A DNA stretch of 27,765 nt from Clostridiales bacterium. GTDB lineage: Bacteria > Bacillota > Clostridia > Christensenellales > Aristaeellaceae. Of the stretch, positions 16,291-23,918 are shown piece by piece; within the stretch, counting starts at the first letter, position 1, and each line of letters opens with the position of its first letter. The stretch covers positions 1 through 27,765 of the forward strand of contig SFFS01000007.1 in the NCBI GenBank assembly GCA_004557805.1, in the 5' to 3' direction. Below the pieces are notes generated by a model, which did no database searches, was not told the DNA's origin, and saw only the letters and a list, made by a program, of their open reading frames with translations. Both the position numbers and the translations under genes were made by a program.

Positions 16291-17989
16291 CGGCGCTCAC
16301 CTCCTGCTTCATCTGACTGTCATAAACGTCGCGGTAGATCTGGCTGCGCGCCATCAGTTCGTCGTGCGTGCCGATATCGGACAGGCGGCCCTCATCGAGA
16401 ACGAGAATGCGGTCGCAGCTGAGAATGGACGCGATGCGCTGGGCAATGATGATTTTCGTCGTGCCGGGCAGCGCGGTTTTCAGTCCGCGGCGAATGTGTT
16501 CGTCGGTCGCCATATCGACGGCGCTGGTCGAATCGTCGAGGATGAGAATTTTCGGCTGTTTGATGATCGCCCGCGCAATGCGCAGACGCTGGCGCTGTCC
16601 GCCGGAAAGGTTGGCGGCGTTCTGCTCCAGCAGCGTTTCATAGCCGTCCGGGAAGCGGTCGATGTATTCGTCGGCGCAGGCGATGGCGCAGGCGGCTTTC
16701 ATTTCTTCCAGCGTCGCGTCCGGTTTGCCCCAGCGCAGGTTCGAGGCGATCGTGCCGGAGAAGAGCGTGCCGTTTTGCAGCACCATGGAAACGCCGTTGC
16801 GCAGGTTTTCCAGCGTGTAATCCCGCACGTCCATGCCGCCTACGCGCACCGTGCCGGACAGCGCGTCGTAAAAGCGCGGAATGAGATTGACAAGCGTGGA
16901 TTTGCCCTCGCCCGTGCCGCCGATCACGCCGATGGTTTCGCCGCTGCGGATGTGGAACGTGACGTGGCGCAGGTTCAGCTTTTCCGGGTCGCGCGTATAG
17001 CTGAAGCATACGTCCTCGAAATCGACGCTGCCGTCGGCTGCCGTTTTGTCCGACGTGCCGTCGGCAATGTCCGGCTGCTCGTCGAAGACCTCGTTGATGC
17101 GGCGCATGGACGCCTGCGCGCGGGAAAGCGACATGATGAGCCATGAAAGCATGGTCAGCGATGAAACCGCCTGCGTGCTGTAGGATACGATGCTCACCAG
17201 CTGGCCTGTGAGAAGCCCGGTGGTCCGGAAGATAATCTCCCGCCCGCCGAAGAGCAGCAGCAGGATGGTGCACGTCCACATGATGCCCATCTCAATCGGG
17301 CCCATCAGCGTAAAGAGGCGCGAGGAAGAAAGCTGCGCCTGGCGCAGTTCTTCGGCGGTTTCGGTGAAGCGCTCGGACTCGTAATCGCCGCGGACGAACG
17401 CCTTCACAACGCGGCTGCTGACGAGATTTTCCTGCACGGCGCGGTTCATATCGTCCATTTTGATAAGCATTCTGCGGAAGCGCGGCTGGCCGATGCGCAT
17501 CATGACCGCCACCGCGAGCGCCAATATGGGCAGAGAGCCTACGAAAAACAGCGCCAGATGCGGCGAAATGGTAAACGCCATCACCGTTGCAAGCACCAGC
17601 ATGATCGGGCTGCGCGTGAGGGAGCGGATGATCTGATGCATGGTCATGCGGACGGTGTTCACGTCCGTCGTGGCGCGCGTGATCAGGCTGGGCGTGGAGA
17701 ACCGGTCGATATTGGAGAAGGAAAAGCCCTGAATTTTTTCAAGCAGCATCGTGCGCAGGTTCTTTGCAAAGCCCTGGCTGGCAATGGCGGAGCAGCGTGC
17801 GCTGAGCAGACCGAAGACCATCGATATGCATGCGATGAGCACCATGATCCCGCCGACGGTCAGCACGAAACGGTCTCTCTGCGCGACAAGCGCATCCGAA
17901 AACAGCCCGCGCAGCATGAAATCGTCCTCGCGGTAAAGACCGCCGTCGACGATGACCGACATCAGCATGGGGATGAAAACCTCCAGCAT
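16277..17989 (-). CDS. Multidrug-type ABC exporter half, BmrC/LmrC-like (degenerate ATP site), N-terminus uncertain
   Basis: At least 570 residues from the ATG at 17989. Membrane segments, then Walker A GGTGEGKST, signature LSGGQRQR and Walker B LILDDSTSAVD, where the catalytic Glu is Asp (D486). That degenerate site is the mark of the BmrC/LmrC/TM287 subunit and fits the canonical partner encoded directly downstream. The start at 17989 is probably wrong: the same frame upstream reads LRHLKKCLSGYQGWTIAAAV, a normal N-terminus for this family, but has no start codon. An ATG at 18102 with SISKSNRNKN lies in another frame and would join it if one base were gained in the A5 run (T5 at 18071-18075). 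A frameshift or sequence error is likely. Confidence 0.9.
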   Translation of the reverse strand: MLEVFIPMLMSVIVDGGLYREDDFMLRGLFSDALVAQRDRFVLTVGGIMVLIACISMVFGLLSARCSAIASQGFAKNLRTMLLEKIQGFSFSNIDRFSTPSLITRATTDVNTVRMTMHQIIRSLTRSPIMLVLATVMAFTISPHLALFFVGSLPILALAVAVMMRIGQPRFRRMLIKMDDMNRAVQENLVSSRVVKAFVRGDYESERFTETAEELRQAQLSSSRLFTLMGPIEMGIMWTCTILLLLFGGREIIFRTTGLLTGQLVSIVSYSTQAVSSLTMLSWLIMSLSRAQASMRRINEVFDEQPDIADGTSDKTAADGSVDFEDVCFSYTRDPEKLNLRHVTFHIRSGETIGVIGGTGEGKSTLVNLIPRFYDALSGTVRVGGMDVRDYTLENLRNGVSMVLQNGTLFSGTIASNLRWGKPDATLEEMKAACAIACADEYIDRFPDGYETLLEQNAANLSGGQRQRLRIARAIIKQPKILILDDSTSAVDMATDEHIRRGLKTALPGTTKIIIAQRIASILSCDRILVLDEGRLSDIGTHDELMARSQIYRDVYDSQMKQEVSADAQN

Positions 17990-18173
17990 GACTTCCAGGC
18001 CGCCGAATACGGCGGCGGCGATGGTCCAGCCCTGATAGCCGCTCAGGCATTTTTTCAGATGCCGGAGCGATTTTTGTTGCGGTTGCTTTTTGATATGCTC
18101 ATCCCCTTACCCGTGATCGCATAGGCGGCGAAGCCGCGCCGGAAAGCGCGCGGTTCTGCCGCGCATCCTTACT

Positions 18174-18202
18174 ATCTTACAGGAAGAATGCGGGTTTTGC
18201 AA
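18174..18202 (-). promoter_or_regulatory. Promoter of the heterodimeric ABC exporter operon
   Basis: On the minus strand TTGCAA (18202-18197), 17 bases, TAAGAT (18179-18174). It lies about 70 bases before the ATG at 18102, supporting a start there and not at 17989. Confidence 0.5.
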
Positions 18203-18279
18203 GCCGAAATAGATTGTCCTGCATCTAACGCGTTTGCGGGCGAAACAGTTTTTCTTATGGAAACGCGGGAAAAATGAAA

Positions 18280-18308
18280 TTGATCCTGCCGCCGCGCGCG
18301 GCTATAAT
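18280..18308 (+). promoter_or_regulatory. Promoter of the flavodoxin-flavodoxin-cupin operon
   Basis: TTGATC (18280-18285), 17 bases, TATAAT (18303-18308), with a GGAAAGGAA ribosome site and ATG 18364 downstream. Confidence 0.75.
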
Positions 18309-18363
18309 AGCCCCTGAAGGGCGCGGCAAAAAGGCGCGCGAGCAGGAAAGGAACGGCTGAAAG

Positions 18364-18876
18364 ATGAAAAAGCTGATTGCTTATTACTCCCGTGCGGGAG
18401 AGAATTATTTCGGCGGCGAATATCGCCGGATTGCGGTGGGCAACACCGAAAAGACGGCGAAAATGCTGGCGGAAACGACCGGCGGAGATTTGTTCCGGAT
18501 CGAACAGGCGCGGCCGTATTCCGACGATTATAGGACCTGCATTGCCGAGGCGAAACGGGATATGCAGCAAAAAGCCCGTCCCGAGGTGCTGAACCTGCCG
18601 GACAATCTGGACGGATACGACGAAATTTATCTGGGCTATCCCAACTATTGGGGCACGATGCCCATGGCGGTGTATACGTTCCTGGAAAAGTACGATTTTA
18701 CCGGCAAGACGATTCATCCCTTCTGCACGCACGAGGGCAGCGGACTTTCCAATACGGAACGGGATATTCAAAGCGCCGCAAGCGGCGCGAAGGTGACGCG
18801 GGGCCTGGCCGTCTGCGGCAGCGACGTAGACGGCGCGAAGAGCGCGCTGGAAAAATGGGCGCGGGAGACGCGATGA
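18364..18876 (+). CDS. Flavodoxin
   Basis: A 170-residue flavodoxin-fold protein. The N-terminus MKKLIAYYSRAGENYFG followed by GNTEKTAKMLAE gives the FMN phosphate-binding loop, and LGYPNYWGTMPMAVYTFLEK (from about residue 90) is the second FMN-contacting region. HEGSGLSNTERDI lies in the expected third loop. This is the Flavodoxin_4 type, which in anaerobes carries electrons or acts as an NADPH-linked oxidoreductase. The insert FGGEYRRIAV before GNTE is longer than in classic flavodoxins. It is first in a three-gene operon with another flavodoxin (1-base gap) and a cupin. Confidence 0.9.
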   Translation: MKKLIAYYSRAGENYFGGEYRRIAVGNTEKTAKMLAETTGGDLFRIEQARPYSDDYRTCIAEAKRDMQQKARPEVLNLPDNLDGYDEIYLGYPNYWGTMPMAVYTFLEKYDFTGKTIHPFCTHEGSGLSNTERDIQSAASGAKVTRGLAVCGSDVDGAKSALEKWARETR

Positions 18877-18877
18877 A

Positions 18878-19375
18878 ATGAAAAAGCTGTTGATTGTCTA
18901 TTATTCCTGGTCGAACGGCAACCCGGAGCGCATCGCAAAGCAGCTGCAAAGCGCTGCGGGCGGCGACCTGCTGAGGATCGACACGGCCGAACCGTATGCC
19001 GGCAGCTATGACGACGTGGTGAGACAGGGACAGGAAGAGGTGGAGTGCGGCTATGAGCCGGCGCTGAAGCCGCTGCATGCGAACGTAAGGGACTACGACG
19101 TGATCGCTGTGGGCACGCCGACGTGGTGGTATACCATGGCACCCGCCGTTAAGACGTTCCTGCATGGGCAGGATTTTGCGGGCAAGACGGTCATGCCGTT
19201 TATGACGAACGGCGGATGGCCGGGCCACGTCATCAAAGACATGAAAAAGGCCTGCGGCGGCGCCGCGATTGCCTGCGAAATGCAGGTGCAGTTCGATTCC
19301 AACGGCGGCGACCGGCTGGAGACGCCGCAGGCCGAGATTGCGGCGTGGGCGCAGAACGTCAGGAAATTGCTTTAA
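18878..19375 (+). CDS. Flavodoxin, second copy
   Basis: A 165-residue flavodoxin-fold protein, paralogous to the one just upstream. MKKLLIVYYSWSNGNPERIA forms the FMN phosphate loop, VGTPTWWYTMAPAVKTFLHG (about 86-105) the second FMN contact, and FMTNGGWPGHVIKDM the third. Members of this Flavodoxin_4 group often sit with cupin and reductase genes and reduce quinones or other small molecules, which matches the following cupin. It starts one base after the stop of the first flavodoxin. Confidence 0.9.
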   Translation: MKKLLIVYYSWSNGNPERIAKQLQSAAGGDLLRIDTAEPYAGSYDDVVRQGQEEVECGYEPALKPLHANVRDYDVIAVGTPTWWYTMAPAVKTFLHGQDFAGKTVMPFMTNGGWPGHVIKDMKKACGGAAIACEMQVQFDSNGGDRLETPQAEIAAWAQNVRKLL

Positions 19376-19397
19376 GGGAGGAAGAACCATCAAAATA

Positions 19398-19823
19398 ATG
19401 AACGCATCGGATTTCGACCAGGCCAACGTATTTGGCAAAGGCGAGGAGAACACCGGCTATGCGCAGTATTTCTCCGACGCGTCGTTTCTCAACCCGCTGA
19501 CCGATCCGAAGGAGACGGTTTTTCTGGCCAACGTGACCTTTGAGCTGGGATGCCGCAACAACTGGCATATCCATCATGCCGCGCAGGGCGGCGGGCAGCT
19601 GCTGATCTGCACGGCGGGCGAGGGCTGGTATCAGGAAGAAGGCAAGCCTGCCGTCAGCCTTACGCCGGGCGTGGTCGTTACCATTCCCGCCAATGTCAAG
19701 CACTGGCATGGAGCGAAGAAGGACAGCTGGTTCTCCCACATTGCGGTGGAAGTTCCGGGAAAGGACTGCCGGAACGAATGGTGCGAACCGGTCGGCGACG
19801 AGGAATACGCGAGGCTTTCCTGA
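19398..19823 (+). CDS. Cupin-domain protein
   Basis: A 141-residue single cupin. WHIHHAAQGGGQLLICTAGE (about 53-72) supplies the first metal-binding motif with His residues and TIPANVKHWHGAKKDSWFSH the second. Such cupins (RmlC-like, often beside carboxymuconolactone decarboxylase genes) bind a metal and act as small oxidases, isomerases or quinone-handling enzymes. The start is odd: GGGAGG at 19376-19381 lies 16 bases from ATG 19398 but 7 bases from an in-frame ATC at 19389, so either ATC is used, the original ATG was mutated, or spacing is poor. Third gene of the flavodoxin operon. Confidence 0.88.
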   Translation: MNASDFDQANVFGKGEENTGYAQYFSDASFLNPLTDPKETVFLANVTFELGCRNNWHIHHAAQGGGQLLICTAGEGWYQEEGKPAVSLTPGVVVTIPANVKHWHGAKKDSWFSHIAVEVPGKDCRNEWCEPVGDEEYARLS

Positions 19824-19843
19824 AAGCGGCATCAGGAAGAACT

Positions 19844-19870
19844 GAAAATTCCGGCGGAAAACGCCGGAAT
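19844..19870 (-). terminator. Hairpin between convergent genes
   Basis: ATTCCGGCG (19848-19856) pairs with CGCCGGAAT (19862-19870). On the minus strand TTTTCAG follows, so it probably terminates the esterase operon; on the plus strand there is no T run. Confidence 0.5.
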
Positions 19871-19890
19871 ATTGCAGGAGGAGACGCGCG

Positions 19891-20721
19891 TCAATCGCCG
19901 GTCTGCTCTGCAAAGCAGTGCCGCGCGGCGTATTCGAAACGCTTTTCGAAAGCCGCCGCGGCTTTTTTGCTTACCTTCAAAAACGGCAGCAGCATATCGA
20001 ACGCGTGAAAAAGGCCGGGATATACGTCCAGCGACGCTTCTACGCCCGCCTGCTTCAGCCGGTCGATATAGGCCAGCGTTTCCGCGTAAAACGGTTCGGC
20101 CGTGCTGACGAATGTATATGCGGGCGGCAGGCCGCCATAGTCTTCCCTGCGCGCGGCCGCGGCGCAGGCGGGAACCGCCTGCTCCCGAAGCCCGCGCAGA
20201 TAGCGCGCCCAGCCGTAATGATTGCGCCGGGTGTTCCATACGGGCGCATGGTTGTCGCGCGAGGTTTCGGTGTCCTCGTTGTCCAGCATGGGATACAGCG
20301 GCATCTGAAAGGCGATGTTCACGCCGCCCGTGTCCTTTTCATACATGCACAGCGCCGCCGCCAGTCCGCCGCCCGCGCTTTCGCCGCCTACCATGATCTG
20401 GTCGCTGCGCACGTCCAGCTGCTGCGCGTGCTCTTTGAGGTAAACCAGCGCGTTGTGGCAGTCGAGCAGCGCCGCGGGATAGGGAGCGCGCCCAGCCAGC
20501 CGGTATCCCGGCGATACGACGACGGCGCCGTACTTTTTCACCAGATTTTTCGCGCGCGACATGAAGACCATGCCCGGCATGCCGGTGACGTACCCGCCGC
20601 CGTGAATCCACAGTACGCCGGGGCGGCCGGCGGCGGGGGAGGGCGCGTTCGGGCGCAGAACGAGCAGCTTCATCGGAGTGCCCTCCGAGGAAACGACAAT
20701 TTTCTGCACCGTATATTTCAT
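19891..20721 (-). CDS. Alpha/beta-hydrolase, HSL-type esterase/lipase
   Basis: A 276-residue cytoplasmic alpha/beta hydrolase. The oxyanion motif HGGGY begins at His40, the nucleophile elbow GESAG has Ser115, and the catalytic His is in LFHAF (His239). The acid residue usual as Asp in a D-x-L/F motif is Glu209 here (STAEPFYAE), so the triad may use Glu. This is the hormone-sensitive-lipase family, which hydrolyses short acyl or acetyl esters. No signal peptide. It starts about 30 bases beyond the end of the secreted protein gene at 20752, so it is likely the last gene of a three-gene minus-strand operon. Confidence 0.9.
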   Translation of the reverse strand: MKYTVQKIVVSSEGTPMKLLVLRPNAPSPAAGRPGVLWIHGGGYVTGMPGMVFMSRAKNLVKKYGAVVVSPGYRLAGRAPYPAALLDCHNALVYLKEHAQQLDVRSDQIMVGGESAGGGLAAALCMYEKDTGGVNIAFQMPLYPMLDNEDTETSRDNHAPVWNTRRNHYGWARYLRGLREQAVPACAAAARREDYGGLPPAYTFVSTAEPFYAETLAYIDRLKQAGVEASLDVYPGLFHAFDMLLPFLKVSKKAAAAFEKRFEYAARHCFAEQTGD

Positions 20722-20751
20722 CGCGCCGCACCGTCCTTTTTTCGGGTTTCG

Positions 20752-21471
20752 TCAATAGAACGCTTTGAGCGTATAAGGCCCTTTTGCGCCACTGATGGAG
20801 ACATAGCAGGTTCCGGCGGGCAGCCGCAGGTTTTCCGCATAGCCGTGCAGGTCGTATACGGTTTTGATTTCTAACATGTCGCCGTCGTAGAGCGTGGCGT
20901 ATTGCTGCCCGTCCGCCTCGGAGTTGATGGTGAGATATGCCTGCGCCTCCGCCGGAAGCGTGAAGGAATAATAGTCGAACTCATCCCACTGCGTCAGCAC
21001 GCCGCTCAGCGTTTTGCCGGAAGGCAGCGCCTGCGCGCCGTGATAATCGTCGTTTCCGGCGGTTTCATCGCAGGCGCAGGGAGCGAAGAAGAGCTTCAGG
21101 CGGTAATCGCCCTGCGTGGAGGAATCGCCGTCGCAGCGCAGATAATAAACGCCCGGTTCGAGGTAGTATTCCATATCCTCCGTGCCCGGCGCGCCCTGGC
21201 TGCCGTATACGTATACGCGCGCCCAGCCGATGAGATCTGCGTCCAGCAGTTCGAAACATGCGTTCGCGTAGAACGACTGCACCCGCGCGGTCAGCTTGCC
21301 TGCCTGTTCTGCCGTGAAGGGGTAATAGTGATATTCGTCCGGGCGCATCTGCCCGTCCGTCCAGGTTTCGTCCAGCGGCAGCGCGCCGTGGTCGATGCGC
21401 TGCGTCGAGTCCGCATGCGCGCTTGCGGCGCACATCAGCGCCGCAAGCAGCAGGATCAGGAGCTTTTTCAT
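20752..21471 (-). CDS. Secreted protein with two PPC-like beta-sandwich repeats
   Basis: A 239-residue protein with a clear signal peptide (MKKLLILLLAALMCAASAHA, cut near residue 20). Two related segments follow: one around DEYHYYPFTAEQAGKLTARV and EPGVYYLRCDGDSS, the other around DEFDYYSFTLPAEAQAYLTI and PAGTCYVSISGA. Both resemble bacterial pre-peptidase C-terminal (PPC) beta-sandwich domains, which often bind carbohydrate or sit beside peptidases. No enzyme domain is present. It starts 15 bases after the WG-repeat gene, with GGGAGG before it. The function is unknown; PPC similarity is inferred from pattern. Confidence 0.75.
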   Translation of the reverse strand: MKKLLILLLAALMCAASAHADSTQRIDHGALPLDETWTDGQMRPDEYHYYPFTAEQAGKLTARVQSFYANACFELLDADLIGWARVYVYGSQGAPGTEDMEYYLEPGVYYLRCDGDSSTQGDYRLKLFFAPCACDETAGNDDYHGAQALPSGKTLSGVLTQWDEFDYYSFTLPAEAQAYLTINSEADGQQYATLYDGDMLEIKTVYDLHGYAENLRLPAGTCYVSISGAKGPYTLKAFY

Positions 21472-21486
21472 CTGCAGTTCCTCCCG

Positions 21487-22530
21487 TCAGTTCTGCGTGT
21501 TTTCGCCCGAGCAGATATCGACGCCGCTTTCGTCGATCAGATACCACCGGCCGTTCTTTTTGACGGCGGCTGCGCCGTCGCTGAAGCGCGTCGCCTTTTC
21601 GTAGACCGCGTCCAGCACCAGCACGTTATCGGCGTTTACATAGCCCCACAGCCCGTCCTGATTCACACGGCACAGATCGGCCCAGCCGAAATCGCTGAAT
21701 ACGTTCCGCCATTGCGCCTCGCCGATTTTCGCGCCGGTCTTGTCGATCATCTGATAAGCGCCGTCCTGCTTGACCCACGCGCGGTTGTTGTAGACATAAG
21801 CGGTGGAATCGTATTGCAGCGGGATGACTACGCTGCCGTCCGGGGCGATATAGCCGCTCAGTCCGTCCTTCTCCGCAGGCGCAAGGCCGTCGGAAAACCG
21901 CTCGCCGGTATCGTATTGCGGTTCGATCACCACGCTGCCCGCATTGTCGATAAAGCCCCACAGGCCGTCCTTTTCAACGGCCGCGCGGTTTTCGGAAAAG
22001 CTGTATACGTCGTCCCAGGCCGGCGCAATTACCACAGCGCCGGTGTGGTCGATAAAGCCGTACAGGCCGTTTATCCGCACATAGGCCATGCCGTCGCTGA
22101 AATAGCCCGCGTCCGACCAGCGCCCGTCGAAGGCGTATTCGCCGTCCGGCGTAATGAAGGCGTACTTGCCGTCCACATTTACAGTGGCCAGCCCTTCACA
22201 AAAATCGGTGGCCGCGCTGCACACGGCGGGGAAAACGATTTCGCCTGCGGTGTCGATGTAACCGTAGAGCCGGCCGGACGCGCCCGCGCGCGAGACGCCT
22301 ATGCGCGCCACGCCGCCGCTGAAGCGGTCGGCCAGGTCCCATTGCGGCTCGATGACCACGCTGCACGTGCGGTCGATATAGCCCCACAGGCCGTTTTCAT
22401 CCGAAAAAGCCGCGTAGCCCTCCGAGAAATTTCCGATCGAGTTCGCGCGGCGAAAGGCCTCTTCGCCGCATGCCTGCGCCTGCAGCAGAACGAGGAGCAG
22501 CGCAGCGGCGATGCAAAGCGCCTTTTTCAT
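21487..22530 (-). CDS. Secreted WG-repeat protein
   Basis: A 347-residue exported protein: MKKALCIAAALLLVLLQAQA is a signal peptide, with Cys21 in a weak lipobox position. The rest consists of about nine repeats of roughly 35 residues of the WG/KWG type (for example NGLWGYIDRTCSVVIEPQWD, DGLWGFIDNAGSVVIEPQYD, DGLWGYVNADNVLVLDAVYE); the third and seventh are degenerate. WG-repeat proteins are common in Clostridia and are thought to form beta-rich surface or interaction scaffolds, but their role is not established. It is the first gene of a minus-strand group with the PPC-like protein and the esterase, under the promoter at 22559-22588. Confidence 0.88.
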   Translation of the reverse strand: MKKALCIAAALLLVLLQAQACGEEAFRRANSIGNFSEGYAAFSDENGLWGYIDRTCSVVIEPQWDLADRFSGGVARIGVSRAGASGRLYGYIDTAGEIVFPAVCSAATDFCEGLATVNVDGKYAFITPDGEYAFDGRWSDAGYFSDGMAYVRINGLYGFIDHTGAVVIAPAWDDVYSFSENRAAVEKDGLWGFIDNAGSVVIEPQYDTGERFSDGLAPAEKDGLSGYIAPDGSVVIPLQYDSTAYVYNNRAWVKQDGAYQMIDKTGAKIGEAQWRNVFSDFGWADLCRVNQDGLWGYVNADNVLVLDAVYEKATRFSDGAAAVKKNGRWYLIDESGVDICSGENTQN

Positions 22531-22558
22531 CCTTCAATCCCCATCCTTCACATCGCTG

Positions 22559-22588
22559 ATTATAGCATATGCCGCGCGGATATTGCAG
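22559..22588 (-). promoter_or_regulatory. Promoter of the WG-repeat operon, extended -10
   Basis: On the minus strand CTGCAA (22588-22583), 18 bases, TATAAT (22564-22559), inside GCATATGCTATAATC with TG one base before the -10. The same 15 bases recur at the divergent promoter at 22743-22757. Confidence 0.65.
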
Positions 22589-22635
22589 CGCTGGAGGAAA
22601 ATTCTTTCAGAATGTGGGTGGAGACGGCGCAGCAT

Positions 22636-22657
22636 AAAAAAGGCCGCGTTCGCGGCC
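22636..22657 (-). terminator. Orphan minus-strand terminator
   Basis: On the minus strand GGCCGCG, AA, CGCGGCC (22657-22642) is followed by six T (22641-22636). No minus-strand gene ends here, so it may end a short RNA or be left from a lost gene. Confidence 0.55.
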
Positions 22658-22726
22658 CGAAAAAACGTCCCTGAGGGAATATATTTGGAACGCCGGACGG
22701 AAGATCCGGCGCGGCGTTCGACCGGC

Positions 22727-22756
22727 TTGCCGCGCTTTGCCCGCATATGCTATAAT
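22727..22756 (+). promoter_or_regulatory. Promoter of the small membrane protein-methyltransferase operon
   Basis: TTGCCG (22727-22732), 18 bases, TATAAT (22751-22756), again with the TGC extended -10 inside GCATATGCTATAATC. Confidence 0.65.
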
Positions 22757-22802
22757 CCATGTCATAAGTTGGAAGCCGCAGGGAGAAAGGGGGAGCAGAG
22801 CA

Positions 22803-22970
22803 ATGAAAAAATTCAGAGCCGCGGCGTCGGTAATCGTTATGGCGGCCGCAGGGATCGCCGGATTTTTCGCGGGGGCTGCGCTGAACGACCCGATGGGCGG
22901 AGCGGCGCTGTTTTCGCTCATTGCGGGAATCGCTTGCGTGGTCTATGCGATCGACAACCGGGAAAGCTGA
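22803..22970 (+). CDS. Small two-segment membrane protein
   Basis: A 55-residue protein with a GGGAGAAAGGGGGAG purine stretch before ATG 22803. Residues 7-27 (AASVIVMAAAGIAGFFAGAAL) and 31-49 (MGGAALFSLIAGIACVVYA) are two membrane segments joined by a short loop, with a charged tail (IDNRES). No family is recognised. It is cotranscribed with the methyltransferase that begins 9 bases later. Confidence 0.65.
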   Translation: MKKFRAAASVIVMAAAGIAGFFAGAALNDPMGGAALFSLIAGIACVVYAIDNRES

Positions 22971-22979
22971 GGCGCGGGA

Positions 22980-23717
22980 ATGATGAACGCGAGCGAATAC
23001 GATAACGAGACGTTCTTTCGCGAATATGCGAAAATGTCCCGCAGCCGGCAGGGACTGGCCGGAGCGGGCGAATGGGGGCAGCTCCGGCCGCTCTTCCCGC
23101 CGCTTGCAGGCAAACGCGTGCTGGATCTGGGCTGCGGCTATGGATGGCACTGCAAATATGCCGTGGAGCAGGGGGCCGCGCAGGTGCTGGGAATTGATCT
23201 GAGCCGCCGCATGCTTGCGGAAGCCGAAAAGCGCAGCGGCGATCCGAAGATCGAATACCGCCTCTGCGGCATTGAGGAGTACGAGTATCCGGAGGGGCGC
23301 TGGGACTGCGTGCTCTCCAATCTGGCGCTGCACTATATTGCCGATCTGGACGCGGTATTCGCGGGCGTTCGAAGAACGTTGAAGCCGGGCGGCGTTTTCC
23401 TGTTCAATATCGAGCATCCGTCCTTCACCGCCGGGGTGCGGCAGGAATGGATTTACGATTCGAACGGCAGGCCGCTGTATTGGCCGATCGACGATTACTT
23501 TCTGACCGGCGAACGCAGTATGAGCTTTCTGGGCTGCGAGGTGCGCAAGCAGCATCATACGCTGACGCAGATTCTGATGGGACTGCTGCGCCACGGCTTT
23601 GAAGTGCAGGCCGTCGAGGAAGCGCAGCCCTCCGCCGAAATGCTGGAGATTCCGGGCATGAAGGACGAACTGCGCCGCCCTATGATGCTGCTGGTGAAAG
23701 CGGGGCGTGGCCTGTAA
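22980..23717 (+). CDS. Class I SAM-dependent methyltransferase
   Basis: A 245-residue methyltransferase (ATG 22980 or 22983). Motif I VLDLGCGYGWH at 47-57 binds S-adenosylmethionine, with the acidic residue after it in VLGIDLS; the motif IV region is DCVLSNLALHYI and the post-motif LKPGGVFLFNIEHPSF. It belongs to the Methyltransf_11 group related to UbiE/Tam type enzymes. The substrate, probably a small molecule, is not determinable. It is cotranscribed with the small membrane protein upstream. The stop at 23715-23717 is followed by 500 bases without an intact gene. Confidence 0.9.
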   Translation: MMNASEYDNETFFREYAKMSRSRQGLAGAGEWGQLRPLFPPLAGKRVLDLGCGYGWHCKYAVEQGAAQVLGIDLSRRMLAEAEKRSGDPKIEYRLCGIEEYEYPEGRWDCVLSNLALHYIADLDAVFAGVRRTLKPGGVFLFNIEHPSFTAGVRQEWIYDSNGRPLYWPIDDYFLTGERSMSFLGCEVRKQHHTLTQILMGLLRHGFEVQAVEEAQPSAEMLEIPGMKDELRRPMMLLVKAGRGL

Positions 23718-23764
23718 CGGCGCTTCGCGCAGGCGGGCGCAGATACGTCCGGGGGAAAAAGAAG

Positions 23765-23784
23765 CAGGGCCGCAACCGGCCCTG
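23765..23784 (-). terminator. Minus-strand hairpin, probably the old terminator of the LysR remnant
   Basis: CAGGGCCG (23765-23772) pairs with CGGCCCTG (23777-23784). On the minus strand it is followed by CTTCTTTTTC. It lies where the end of the decayed LysR gene would be. Confidence 0.45.
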
Positions 23785-23918
23785 AAAATAACGCCGTTTC
23801 TTTCTGGGAAGAAGCGGCGCTTTTCTTCTGAATGGACGGCCGCTTTGCGGCGGCTGGGACGGCGGCGCAAAAGCGCGGCCAGAATGAGCGGGATGGCATG
23901 ACCATCACAGCGACGGCG

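Noticed and set aside
21487..22530. Periodic sequence suggesting a CRISPR or tandem DNA repeat
   Set aside because: The periodicity comes from protein-level WG repeats; the DNA units are divergent and without conserved spacers.
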